From an uncultured Clostridia bacterium (GTDB lineage: Bacteria; Bacillota; Clostridia; Christensenellales; Borkfalkiaceae): 64,000 nt of DNA. Of the stretch, positions 49,262 through 57,056 are shown piece after piece (within the stretch, counting starts at the first letter, position 1; every line of letters starts with the position of its first letter). A program made the translations under genes and the position numbers. Under the pieces are notes generated by a model, which was given only the letters and a program-made list of their open reading frames with translations, ran no database searches and had not been told where the DNA came from. The stretch spans positions 1 to 64,000 of the forward strand of contig CANQWX010000009.1 in NCBI GenBank assembly GCA_947627665.1, given 5' to 3'.

Positions 49262-52200
49262 ATCTCTTCTTCTCCCTCTCCTTTCACTTGCCGCAACATT
49301 CTCGCGCAGCGGGGGATATTTCCTTCCCCGAAGATCTCTTCCAGAACGGGCAACAGTTTTTCCCGCTTGCCCCCCTTGCGCAGCGCAAGGATACGGGCGA
49401 GCAGCTTGCCCGCGACGACGCTGTCGAGCGCGTCCGTGGGGGAACCTCCGCAGGCAAGATAGACGGCGGCGTGGCATTCCGCCGCGAGCCACACGCGGTT
49501 GCCGATGTGATAGGCGCCGAACGTGTTTGCCACCGCTTCGAGGCGGTCGACCTTCTTCCAGAGCGGCTCGTCGAGTTCATAGAGCAGCCGCACGCGGCGG
49601 TTCAGCTCAATGAGTTGGCGGTATCCGAAGGGACTTGGAAGGCTCTTTTCCTTTCGCGGCGGCACAAGTTTGTATTCGGGGCTAAGCCACGAACAGACAT
49701 CCGCCACGCAGGCGGGGATGTCGGCTGCGTCCTGCCCCTCCGAGAGAATGAGCACAAAGCGCAGGTTGGGCGGGATCGCCACGCCGCCCCGTCCGTAGCC
49801 CTCGGGGTCGACCGTCTGTCCCATGCGCGGGTCCCGCAGCCGTTCGGCGATGGGACGGAAATAATTCCCGAGCGCGGACAGCTTGACCTGCGTGAGCACG
49901 GCAAAATGCAGATAGGGCGTGAGTTCCGCCGCCGAAGAGAGGGTGCGGTAAAAATTGCTCTTGACCCGCACGCCGTGGTCCCCGTCCTTATAGAAGAGGT
50001 CCTCTTGCCCGCGGTAGTTTTCGGCGGGATCGGCGCGGAAGGCGCTGCCGAAATATTCGCAGAGCGCCGCGGCGAGGGTGATGAGCGGCTTTGCCGTTCC
50101 CCGCAGGACGATACAGCGGGTGGAGGCGATCGCCGCCATGAGCGAGCGCGCCGAGTCCTCCGTGAGCGCAACGCCGTGTTCCTCCGCGCAGAGCGACAGC
50201 TCTTGGACCGCCTTGGCAAAGGTGAGGGCTTCGTCGAAGTATTCCCCCTCTTCCTGTACGGCGGGGTGCTCCGTTTCCTCCTCCTTCTCCTCGAGCGCCT
50301 TCACGAAAAACCGCTCAAGCTCGTCCGAAGGCGCCGTGGCGGCGCCGCGGAATTTCTCGCTGTCGGCGGGAAGGTCGGCAAGGGCGCCCTTTCCTCTCGT
50401 CGCCCGTTCCGCAATGAGGGCGATGACCGAGAGCACGAGGAACAGATTGATCGCCGCCATCCAGCCCGCATAGCCCGCAAGCGACGGGAGCGAAGCGTGC
50501 GCCGCCGCCAGCAAAATATCCGCCAGAACGGTCACGGCCAAAAGCACCCATGCGGCGATGCGGGTGACGCGGTGTTCCTTGCGGTTGCGCAGAACGCGGA
50601 CGCGCGCCTCTTTCAAGGTGTATCCTCTGTACATGAGATCGGAGTAGCTCTGCAAATAGTCGGAGAGCGCTCCCTCCCGCGGCGGAAGGCTCTCTCCCTC
50701 CGCTTGGTAAAGCCCTTTCAGGCGGATATCCGAAACGGACGCGCCCACATAGAGGGTGTACATTCCGCCGTCGGGCACGGGGGCGTGGCTGTTTTCGCTG
50801 AAATGGGAGAACTGCGCCGCCGGAAGCGGGATCTCCACCGCGCGGCTCTCTCCCGCCCCGAGCGTGACCCGCACATAGGCGATGAGTTCCTTTTTGGGGC
50901 GCACGCCGCCCTTGCCCGCATACACCTGCACCGTTTCCGTCCCCGCGCGCGTGCCGCGGTTGGCGAGGGTGAAGCGGATGCCCGTTTCGTTGATCTCGAG
51001 CGCGGAATAGGCAAAATCGGTATAGGAAAGCCCGTGCCCGAAGGGATAGCGGGGAGGGATCCCCGCCGTGTCGTAGCGGCGGTAGCCGACGAAATCGCCG
51101 ACCTTGTTCCGCCCTGCGTCTTTATAATTTTTGAGCGCAAGAAACAGCTCGTCCGTATTGTCGTAATAGGTGCGGGAGAGCCTCCCCGAGGGGGAACGCT
51201 TCCCCGTTAAGATCTCGATGAGCACATCGTGGGAAACCGTCCCCGCAAGCGGCGCGAGCAGAACGGCGTCCACGTCTTTGTCGAAGCTCATGTCCGCGGG
51301 GTAGTCCCCCGAGAGCACGGCGACGATCTTCTTGCCCGTGCGGCGGAGCGCGGCGGCAAGGGCGAGCTGGTTGGCGGGAAGCGCCACGCTCTTGACGACG
51401 GGCATCTCCCTCTCCCGTTCGGCGCCCTGTCCGAGGAAGAGCAGCACCACGTCCGCCTCCTCGGCGAGCTGTACCGCCTCCGGAATAAGCTCCTCGCTCC
51501 TCTCCCCCGCGAGAAGATAGCCCGCCGCCTGTCCCACGGGGACAAGCCCGTGATCGAGCCGCGCGATGCGCGAGAAGCGCTTTGCAAAGTTGTCCTCTCC
51601 CTCCGCGGCGAGTGCACCGATCACGGCGACCTTCGTTTCCGCGGCGAGCGGCAACACGTCCTCGTTTTTGAGCAGGACGGTGCTCTCCTCCGCCGCACGG
51701 GCGAGAAGCCCGTCGGGCGAGGAGGGCGGGACCGCCTTCTTCTCCGCGATCGCGTATGCAAAGCCGATGATGCGGTCCACGGCCTCGTCGATGGCCTCTT
51801 CGGGCAGCGCAGTGCCCCGCCTGACCGCCGCGTCGGCCTCCTCTTTGGAAGCGCTCCCTTCGTCGGCGAGTTCCTTTAAGCGGCGATACCGCAAAAGGGC
51901 GGAATCGAGCGGGAGCACCGCCCCGCCGAGGCACACGCTCCCCTGCAGAAGCGCGCCGAGGTCCATGTCCCCGGGGACGTCCTCCAAAAGGAGGAAACCG
52001 TCCTTCATCACGCCGTGCACAAGGCGGCGGTTGACGTCCGAATAGTCCCCTTCGGGGCGGGCGAGCGAGGCGATCATGGCGTCCGCCCCCTCCTCCGCGG
52101 CGCGGGCAAAGGGCGCCTCGTACAGCTTCTCCACCGCGGCGCGGTCCTCTTTGACGTCGAGATATTCCACGTCCTCCCGCGCCAGAGAGCGGCGGTTCAG

Positions 52201-52590
52201 ACAGCTCCCCACGCCCGCGCGGCGGATCCCGCCCAGACATTCCCTGCCGAGCGTCCCGCAAAGATAGGGATCCTCGGAAAGACGGAGGGCGTAGGGGCTG
52301 ACCGCGCTCTTGAGATCGGGCGTGGAAACGAGCCGCACCCCGTTTGCGGCGGCCGTCGAGGCGAGGTAGGCGGAAACTTCCCCATAGAGATCGGGGTCCC
52401 AGCTCCGCGCCAGCTCGAAGAGGGAGGGAAAGAGAGGCTTTACGGCGTTGATCTCCTCCAGCGAAGCGAGGACGACGGCGGGAATGCCCGCGCGGTCGAT
52501 CTCCCCGTTCGAAAGGCTCTTGAGGTCGGTGAGCAGCGCCAGCTTTTGCCTTAAATTCAGCTTCGCCACGATCGCGGGATAATTCAGCAT
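49258..52590 (-). CDS. GH3-like domain fused via two membrane helices to a degenerate AAA+ domain
   Basis: 1110 residues. Residues about 1-285 follow the glycoside hydrolase 3 N-terminal fold (FPSLFELARSWDPDLYGE; RLSEDPYLCGTLGRECLGGI), but the usual KHF region is SCLNRRSLARED and the nucleophile region reads KDGFLLLEDVPG. Residues 290-530 match the GH3 C-terminal domain (STVLLKNEDVLPL; GYRRYDTAGIPPRYPFGHGL 502-520) with the acid/base loop altered (EREREMPVVKS), then a fibronectin-III-like domain (525-630). Helices lie at 675-697 and 703-727. Residues 785-1095 align with the neighbouring AAA+ proteins (GNRVWLAAECHAAVYLACGG 1030-1049, then DALDS), but Walker A is GTAKPLIT and the Walker B Asp-Glu is gone. 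With no signal peptide and an even number of helices, both ends should be cytoplasmic. Probably a scaffold or sensor, not an enzyme. Confidence 0.87.
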   Translation of the reverse strand: MLNYPAIVAKLNLRQKLALLTDLKSLSNGEIDRAGIPAVVLASLEEINAVKPLFPSLFELARSWDPDLYGEVSAYLASTAAANGVRLVSTPDLKSAVSPYALRLSEDPYLCGTLGRECLGGIRRAGVGSCLNRRSLAREDVEYLDVKEDRAAVEKLYEAPFARAAEEGADAMIASLARPEGDYSDVNRRLVHGVMKDGFLLLEDVPGDMDLGALLQGSVCLGGAVLPLDSALLRYRRLKELADEGSASKEEADAAVRRGTALPEEAIDEAVDRIIGFAYAIAEKKAVPPSSPDGLLARAAEESTVLLKNEDVLPLAAETKVAVIGALAAEGEDNFAKRFSRIARLDHGLVPVGQAAGYLLAGERSEELIPEAVQLAEEADVVLLFLGQGAEREREMPVVKSVALPANQLALAAALRRTGKKIVAVLSGDYPADMSFDKDVDAVLLAPLAGTVSHDVLIEILTGKRSPSGRLSRTYYDNTDELFLALKNYKDAGRNKVGDFVGYRRYDTAGIPPRYPFGHGLSYTDFAYSALEINETGIRFTLANRGTRAGTETVQVYAGKGGVRPKKELIAYVRVTLGAGESRAVEIPLPAAQFSHFSENSHAPVPDGGMYTLYVGASVSDIRLKGLYQAEGESLPPREGALSDYLQSYSDLMYRGYTLKEARVRVLRNRKEHRVTRIAAWVLLAVTVLADILLAAAHASLPSLAGYAGWMAAINLFLVLSVIALIAERATRGKGALADLPADSEKFRGAATAPSDELERFFVKALEEKEEETEHPAVQEEGEYFDEALTFAKAVQELSLCAEEHGVALTEDSARSLMAAIASTRCIVLRGTAKPLITLAAALCEYFGSAFRADPAENYRGQEDLFYKDGDHGVRVKSNFYRTLSSAAELTPYLHFAVLTQVKLSALGNYFRPIAERLRDPRMGQTVDPEGYGRGGVAIPPNLRFVLILSEGQDAADIPACVADVCSWLSPEYKLVPPRKEKSLPSPFGYRQLIELNRRVRLLYELDEPLWKKVDRLEAVANTFGAYHIGNRVWLAAECHAAVYLACGGSPTDALDSVVAGKLLARILALRKGGKREKLLPVLEEIFGEGNIPRCARMLRQVKGEGEEEI

Positions 52591-53174
52591 GTTCGGATCT
52601 CCTCCGTCCGTTCCGACGCGGACGCCGTGTTTTCCTCTTCTTCTCCCCTCCCCAGATGGCGGAAGAGGGAGAACGCACCCACCGCCGCGGCCAAGAGAAG
52701 GGTGGCGGCGAGAAGCGCGAGGGTGAATTTCTTGGTCGCGGAAGCGACCGTCCGCCGCTTTCCGCCCGTGCGCCGCAGGAGCGCCTCGCGGCCGCCGTCG
52801 TCCTCGGGGGCGTAGCGCACCCGCACCGCGTTCCGCTTGACCTCGTACACATAGTCGTGCGACCGCACGGAGCGGATCTCCACCCTCACGTCGCAGCAGA
52901 GGCTGTCGAGGGGGAATTTCCGCGTCGGCCCGAATTCCTCCGCAGGCAAGACGGGCGGCCCGTTATAGGTATATTCCCTGCTCCCGAGAAGTTTCCCGTC
53001 CTCCATGAGGCGGTGGATCACCATACGGAAGGAGGTGATGACCTCGCTCCCCTCGTTGGCGAAGCGGAGCAGAAGAAAACGCTTGCCGTCCTCCTCCCCG
53101 ATGAGATACTGCTTGACCGTGAGGAAACGGCTGAGCTGCCGATGGGTATAATTGCCTTTGCCGATCACGCGCAT
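52584..53174 (-). CDS. Tail-anchored small protein of unknown function
   Basis: 196 residues from ATG 53174. The first 125 residues look like a compact beta-rich cytoplasmic domain (KRFLLLRFANEGSEVITSFR; CCDVRVEIRSVRSHDYVYEV). A basic stretch (LLRRTGGKRR) precedes one helix at 150-172, and a short acidic tail ends in Cys. There is no signal peptide, so it is a tail-anchored protein with its domain in the cytoplasm. It overlaps the GH3/pseudo-AAA gene by 7 bp and starts 2 bp after the previous stop. I recognise no family. Its position suggests an adaptor for the AAA+ complex. Confidence 0.75.
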   Translation of the reverse strand: MRVIGKGNYTHRQLSRFLTVKQYLIGEEDGKRFLLLRFANEGSEVITSFRMVIHRLMEDGKLLGSREYTYNGPPVLPAEEFGPTRKFPLDSLCCDVRVEIRSVRSHDYVYEVKRNAVRVRYAPEDDGGREALLRRTGGKRRTVASATKKFTLALLAATLLLAAAVGAFSLFRHLGRGEEEENTASASERTEEIRTC

Positions 53175-53176
53175 CG

Positions 53177-54226
53177 CTACCGTCCCTCCCCGTTTTCTTC
53201 CGCAGACTGCGGGCCTGCCGCCTCTCCTTCGGGCGCGGCCTGTTCCGACTGCTCCGTCTGTTGCGCCTCTTCCGCGGGCGCTCCGCCCTCCGTTTCCGCG
53301 GACGCTGCCTCGGACGGCGGAGCGGCTTCCGTTTTCTTTTCCCGCCCAAGGCGGCGGAATTTTTCACGGAGCGTTTTCAGGCGTTCTCCCGCCGCACGGC
53401 GGAAAGCCCGCCACTTCTTCCGCAGGGCGAGCGCCGCTCTGCACGAGCCGAGAGATACGATCCCGTTGCGGACGCGGTAGAAGAGATTGCCGAGCGCGAG
53501 GCGGGCGCGGCGCAGAACGCTGCGCTTTGCCGCGCGGGGCGAGCGCCTTCTGCCGCGCAGATAGGCAAAGAGCTGTTTTGCCCCAAACAACGAAAATACC
53601 GCAACGAGTAAGACCGCTGCGGACAAAAAGAAAATATCGGTGAGAAAGGAGGCGGAACCCTGCGGAAAGACAAACGCCCCTTCCGCGAGGAGATGGGAGA
53701 AAGCGAGATCGCAGAAGAGCGCCTCGGCGGTGACCGCCGCCGCGAGAAAGAGCACGAGGAGCGCGCCGTAAAGAAGCTGCGGCCCGACGCCGCGCGAAGA
53801 GGGCTGCGCCTCCCCGTTGACAGAGCGGAGCGCGGGGGAAACAAAGCCCGTATCCTGCGGAAGGGAGATGCGTTCCCCTCTTCCCGCCCGCGGCAGTTCC
53901 CGGACAGAGAGCAGGCGCAAGATCTTGCCGCGGCAGTCGAAGACGTACAGATCGTACTCCGCGCAGATCACGTCTTTCGCCCATTTCCCGACGAAGAGCA
54001 CCCCGCTCTTCTGCCGCGCCAGACAGTATTGCAAGAGGGCGCCGCGGTGGAGGTAGGCGGGTTCGCAGACGATGGCGCTCCCCGAGGGGGTGTTGAGCCT
54101 GCGCACGCCCCTGTCGCGGCAGACGTATCCCGCCGTGCGGACGCGCAGCACGAGGCGCGGCAAAACGACCGCGATCGCGGTCGCGGCCAACAGCGTGGAC
54201 ATGATCAAAAAGAATATCCAGAGCAT
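53177..54226 (-). CDS. Membrane protein of unknown function, first gene of the eight-gene operon
   Basis: 349 residues. Membrane helices at about 1-24, 151-175 and 196-220. Between the first two is a domain of about 125 residues (GYVCRDRGVRRLNTPSG; VGKWAKDVICAEYDLYVFD). After the third helix comes a strongly basic helical stretch (RGRRRSPRAAKRSVLRRARL and onward), then an acidic, Glu/Ala-rich tail. This basic-then-acidic cytoplasmic tail could bind other operon products. The start ATG 54226 is about 40 nt downstream of the promoter; it has no strong ribosome binding site. No family recognised. Confidence 0.72.
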   Translation of the reverse strand: MLWIFFLIMSTLLAATAIAVVLPRLVLRVRTAGYVCRDRGVRRLNTPSGSAIVCEPAYLHRGALLQYCLARQKSGVLFVGKWAKDVICAEYDLYVFDCRGKILRLLSVRELPRAGRGERISLPQDTGFVSPALRSVNGEAQPSSRGVGPQLLYGALLVLFLAAAVTAEALFCDLAFSHLLAEGAFVFPQGSASFLTDIFFLSAAVLLVAVFSLFGAKQLFAYLRGRRRSPRAAKRSVLRRARLALGNLFYRVRNGIVSLGSCRAALALRKKWRAFRRAAGERLKTLREKFRRLGREKKTEAAPPSEAASAETEGGAPAEEAQQTEQSEQAAPEGEAAGPQSAEENGEGR

Positions 54227-54270
54227 CTTCGCCTCGGCGGGTGTCGTTCCCGATAAACGGTGATAAAACT

Positions 54271-54300
54271 ATTATACAAGAAAACGACCTTTTCCGTCAA
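54271..54300 (-). promoter_or_regulatory. Promoter of the eight-gene operon
   Basis: Minus strand TTGACG (54300-54295), 18-bp spacer, TATAAT (54276-54271). It is the only good promoter I see for the 23.5 kb from 54226 to 30667. Confidence 0.8.
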
Positions 54301-54332
54301 GTTTTTGACGCCCGTTTTTGATTTTTTTCTCC

Positions 54333-54373
54333 CTCTTGCCCGCCGCGGAGAGCTTCCCCGCGGCGGGCAAGAG
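54333..54373. other. Perfect 16-bp GC-rich hairpin upstream of the eight-gene operon
   Basis: CTCTTGCCCGCCGCGG (54333-54348) and CCGCGGCGGGCAAGAG (54358-54373) flank a 9-base loop. It follows the phosphopantetheinyl transferase gene on the minus strand, but what comes after it there is A-rich (GGAGAAAAAAATC), so it lacks a U-tract. It may still end or pause transcription. Confidence 0.6.
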
Positions 54374-54382
54374 GCAGGGCGT

Positions 54383-55048
54383 TCATTCCGCCCCGAGATA
54401 GGCGCTGAGGAGCGCGTTCCCGCCGCAAAACGACGCCGCCATCTCCTCCTTTTCCCCCTCCGAAAGGCACACGGAGAGCACATACTGCGCCTCTTTTTCC
54501 GCTCCGTAGGGAAGGAGCGCCCCCTCCGTGAGAACGTAGCTCAACACCCGTTCCCCCTCCGCGCCTGTGCCGCGCAGGGCGCCAAGCCCCATGCCGCGGC
54601 GTTTGAGCACGCTCTCCCGCACCGTCCACACGCGGTAAAACTCCGTCAAGGGAGAGGCGGACGCCCCGATCTCTTCCCGTTCGCGTGCGGAAAAACAGCG
54701 TTCGGCGACCGCGCGGAAGTCCCGCTCTGCGACGCGCTCGACGTCCGCCCCGACGGGAAGCGACGCAAACGCGCACACGACGCGCTCCCCCGAATGGGAG
54801 AGATTGAAACAAAATCCGGGCAACCCTTCCAGATAGGGCTTCCCGACTTCGCCGCGCGCATATCCCGCCTGTTCCCGTCCCGCTGCCCGCGCCGCCAGCC
54901 GCACGATCGCCTCTCCCGCGACCCCCTGCGACCGCCGCAGCCCGTGTAGGCGGGAAAGCTCCTCCCGCCGCGCCGCGGGAAAGCGCAAAAGCGCCTCCTC
55001 ACGGAGGCGCGGATCCAGCCCGCCGATGTCTGCGATCACGAGGCGCAT
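54383..55048 (-). CDS. 4'-phosphopantetheinyl transferase, Sfp type
   Basis: 221 residues from ATG 55048. Transfers phosphopantetheine from CoA to a carrier-protein serine. Motifs: GKPYLEG near 91-97, FNLSHSGERVVCAFA near 103-117, VGADVERV (magnesium-binding) and RVWTVRESVLKRRGMGL near 160-176, where the W-x(3)-E-x(3)-K motif is intact. It starts 5 bp after the flavodoxin-fold gene. No carrier protein or synthase gene is nearby, so it may serve fatty-acid or a distant peptide synthase ACP. Confidence 0.9.
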   Translation of the reverse strand: MRLVIADIGGLDPRLREEALLRFPAARREELSRLHGLRRSQGVAGEAIVRLAARAAGREQAGYARGEVGKPYLEGLPGFCFNLSHSGERVVCAFASLPVGADVERVAERDFRAVAERCFSAREREEIGASASPLTEFYRVWTVRESVLKRRGMGLGALRGTGAEGERVLSYVLTEGALLPYGAEKEAQYVLSVCLSEGEKEEMAASFCGGNALLSAYLGAE

Positions 55049-55053
55049 CACGG

Positions 55054-55674
55054 TCAGCGGATGAAATTCGTGCGGACGCGCGGCTCGGACTTCGGACGCT
55101 CCACGCCGCTCTTTTTGCCCGCTTCCATACACTTGAGGAGCCACACCGTTTCGCGGGCGAGCGTGCGCATCGTCTGCAATCCCTCGCCGTCCTCTTTGAC
55201 TTCCTCGGGCGTATTCCCGTGCACCTGGTTCCAGTATTGGGAGGAAACGACGGGCATACGGTTCATCATAAAGTACTTATTCAGGCGGTCGAACGCCGCG
55301 CTCGCGCCCCCTCTGCGGCAACTGACGACCGCCGCGCCGGGCTTGCCCGCCATTCTCCTGCCGCCGGCGTAGAACAGGCGGTCCAAAAACGCCGTGATCT
55401 GCCCGCTCGGGCCGGCGTAATAGACGGGCGAACCGACAATGAGGGCGTCGAATTCGTCGAGGCGGGCGAGGACTTCGTTGACTTTGTCCCGGAACACGCA
55501 CGCCCCGTGCTCCCTGCAATAGCCGCAGGCGATACAGCCCGAGAGCGGCTGCTTGCCGAGCCAGACGATCTCGCTCTCCGCGCCCTCCTCTTGAAGGGTG
55601 TTTGCGATCTCGGAGAGCGCCGTATAGGTACAGCCCTTTTCGTTGGGGCTTCCGTTGATAAGCAATACTTTCAT
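55054..55674 (-). CDS. NADPH-dependent FMN reductase / flavodoxin-fold protein
   Basis: 206 residues from ATG 55674 (MKVLLINGSPNEKGCTYTAL). The FMN phosphate loop GSPNEKGCT is at 9-17, and GSPVYYAGPSGQITAFLDRL near 80-99 contacts the flavin ring. A CIACGYC segment with a later Cys lies near 45-60, as in the iron-sulfur flavoprotein relatives, although the cysteine spacing suggests the compact form. Probably a cytoplasmic quinone, azo-compound or disulfide reductase. It leads a two-gene operon with the phosphopantetheinyl transferase. Confidence 0.9.
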   Translation of the reverse strand: MKVLLINGSPNEKGCTYTALSEIANTLQEEGAESEIVWLGKQPLSGCIACGYCREHGACVFRDKVNEVLARLDEFDALIVGSPVYYAGPSGQITAFLDRLFYAGGRRMAGKPGAAVVSCRRGGASAAFDRLNKYFMMNRMPVVSSQYWNQVHGNTPEEVKEDGEGLQTMRTLARETVWLLKCMEAGKKSGVERPKSEPRVRTNFIR

Positions 55675-55693
55675 CTTTTTACCTCTTGCTTCC

Positions 55694-55722
55694 ATTATAG
55701 GACATCCGCCGCCCGATGTCAA
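55694..55722 (-). promoter_or_regulatory. Promoter of FMN reductase gene
   Basis: Minus strand TTGACA (55722-55717), 17-bp spacer, TATAAT (55699-55694), both consensus; leader only about 15-20 nt. Confidence 0.9.
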
Positions 55723-55728
55723 GAGGGA

Positions 55729-56394
55729 TCAGACAAGAAGGAGCAGAATGGCGGAAAATTGCAAGACGGTGCCCATGAGGTCGAACAGGTGCCACACGGA
55801 GTGGAAATAGCGCACCCGCTTGCCGAACGCAAAGAAGAGAATGCCGCCCGTGTAGGCGATCCCGCCCGCGAGCAGCAGCCAAAGGGAGAGCGCGGGGATC
55901 TTTCCGAGCACAAAGGGGAGCATGGCGAGCGCCGCCCAGCCCATCACGAAGTAGAGCGCCATCGAAAGCCCCTTGACGACCTTGTTCTTCATGGCGATCG
56001 CGTTCATCGTCACGCCCGCCGCGGCGCAGACCCACTCCCCCGCGAGCACGCCGATCCCGACCGCGGTGGAGCCGAGCGCGATGACGCAGATCGGCGTATA
56101 GGTGCCCGCGATCAGTAAAAAGATGGTGCAGTGGTCAAAGATGCGGAACACCCCCTTCGCCCTGCCGTCGGGCAAAAAGTGATAGAGCGCACTCATCGTG
56201 TACAGAACGATCACGCAGACGCCGAACACCGCCATCGCCGCCATGAACGCCCCCGAAGGAAAGGCGAAGAACAGCCCGAGCGCGAGGATCGCAAGCCCGA
56301 GCGCTCCGCCCACGATGTGCGACACGGCGTTGAAGATCTCCTCGCCGCGGGTATAAAAGGACCGAAAGCCCCGTTTTACGGATGTCGTTTCCAT
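55729..56394 (-). CDS. Hemolysin III family membrane protein (PAQR-like)
   Basis: 221 residues from ATG 56394, with GAGGGAGG just upstream; a farther ATG at 56415 lacks one. Seven helices. The family metal-site residues are visible: NAVSHIVGG near 20-28, ALYHFLPDG near 67-75 with RIFDHCTIFLLIAGTYTP, and HSVWHLFD near 200. Related to YqfA and to adiponectin-receptor-like hydrolases; the cytolytic role suggested by the name is doubtful. Monocistronic, with a TATACT at 56422-56417 as a possible -10 box. Confidence 0.92.
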   Translation of the reverse strand: METTSVKRGFRSFYTRGEEIFNAVSHIVGGALGLAILALGLFFAFPSGAFMAAMAVFGVCVIVLYTMSALYHFLPDGRAKGVFRIFDHCTIFLLIAGTYTPICVIALGSTAVGIGVLAGEWVCAAAGVTMNAIAMKNKVVKGLSMALYFVMGWAALAMLPFVLGKIPALSLWLLLAGGIAYTGGILFFAFGKRVRYFHSVWHLFDLMGTVLQFSAILLLLV

Positions 56395-56518
56395 AGACGC
56401 CTCCCTCAACGGCATCAGTATACCCCATCCGCCGCAAAAAGAAAACCTACTTCCGAAGAAGCAGGCTCTCCTTTCCGCGGCGCGTGTTTCTCTTTGCGAA
56501 AACGCCGCTCTACCCGAC

Positions 56519-56555
56519 AAAAAAGGAACTCTACCCACAGTAGAGTCCCCTTTTT
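56519..56555 (-). terminator. Terminator after zinc-ribbon gene, both directions
   Basis: AAAAAAGGAACTCTAC (56519-56534) pairs, with two G-U type mismatches, with GTAGAGTCCCCTTTTT (56540-56555). On the minus strand the stem ends in TTTTTT; it begins at the stop codon of the zinc-ribbon gene. Confidence 0.85.
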
Positions 56556-56820
56556 ACTTCCAAAAGATGTACCAGCAGACGAGCACGGCGATCGCAACCG
56601 CCATGCCGACGGAGAAGGTGATGATCTTGATCTTTTTGATCTGCTTGTCCGTGAGGGGCGTATAGCCCTTCGGCTTTAACGGCTTTTTGCAACGCGGGCA
56701 CTCCGTCATGTGGTCGAGCACCTCCGCCCCGCAGTGCGGGCAGAGCACCGTGTGTTCCTCGAGATACCGCCGCTTCTTTTCTTCGCGGTCCTCATATACC
56801 GTTGTCCTTTTGTTTTTCAT
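56554..56820 (-). CDS. Small zinc-ribbon membrane protein
   Basis: 88 residues from ATG 56820. A basic and acidic start (YEDREEKKRRYLEEH) leads to a four-Cys zinc ribbon, CPHC (27-30) and CPRC (41-44), then one membrane helix at about 65-85 and a short tail. It looks like the zinc_ribbon_2 proteins of Firmicutes with unknown function. Monocistronic, and ended by a clear terminator. Confidence 0.8.
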   Translation of the reverse strand: MKNKRTTVYEDREEKKRRYLEEHTVLCPHCGAEVLDHMTECPRCKKPLKPKGYTPLTDKQIKKIKIITFSVGMAVAIAVLVCWYIFWK

Positions 56821-56859
56821 AGATACCTCATTTTTTGCCGCTTTCCCCCTCCGTGGGCG

Positions 56860-57005
56860 GGCAAGAAAATATGCGCCCCACACCCCTACCCCTCTCCCAC
56901 GGAGAGGGTAGACCCCCTCCATCGGAGGGGGATTCAGGGGGTGGGCCTCTTGACGCCGCCCGCGAAAGCAATGCTCCACCCTTTCAGGGACAGCAAGGGG
57001 GGTGG
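56860..57005. repeat. Intergenic palindromic element with two adjacent GC hairpins
   Basis: In the 236-bp gap between the zinc-ribbon and FtsX genes, CCCTCTCC/GGAGAGGG (56890-56897/56901-56908) and CCCCCTCC/GGAGGGGG (56913-56920/56924-56931) stand side by side, framed by GGGTGGG and GGGCGGGC words that recur on both sides. This resembles dispersed REP-like elements. It may also end FtsX transcription. No gene is seen in the gap. Confidence 0.5.
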
Positions 57006-57056
57006 GCAAGAGGACCTCACGGAAAAAGATTGCGAAGCAAGATTTTTCGTGAACTT

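Noticed and set aside
49258-52590. An active beta-glucosidase
   Set aside because: GH3 catalytic neighbourhoods are altered, there is no signal peptide, and the chain is fused to a dead AAA+ domain.
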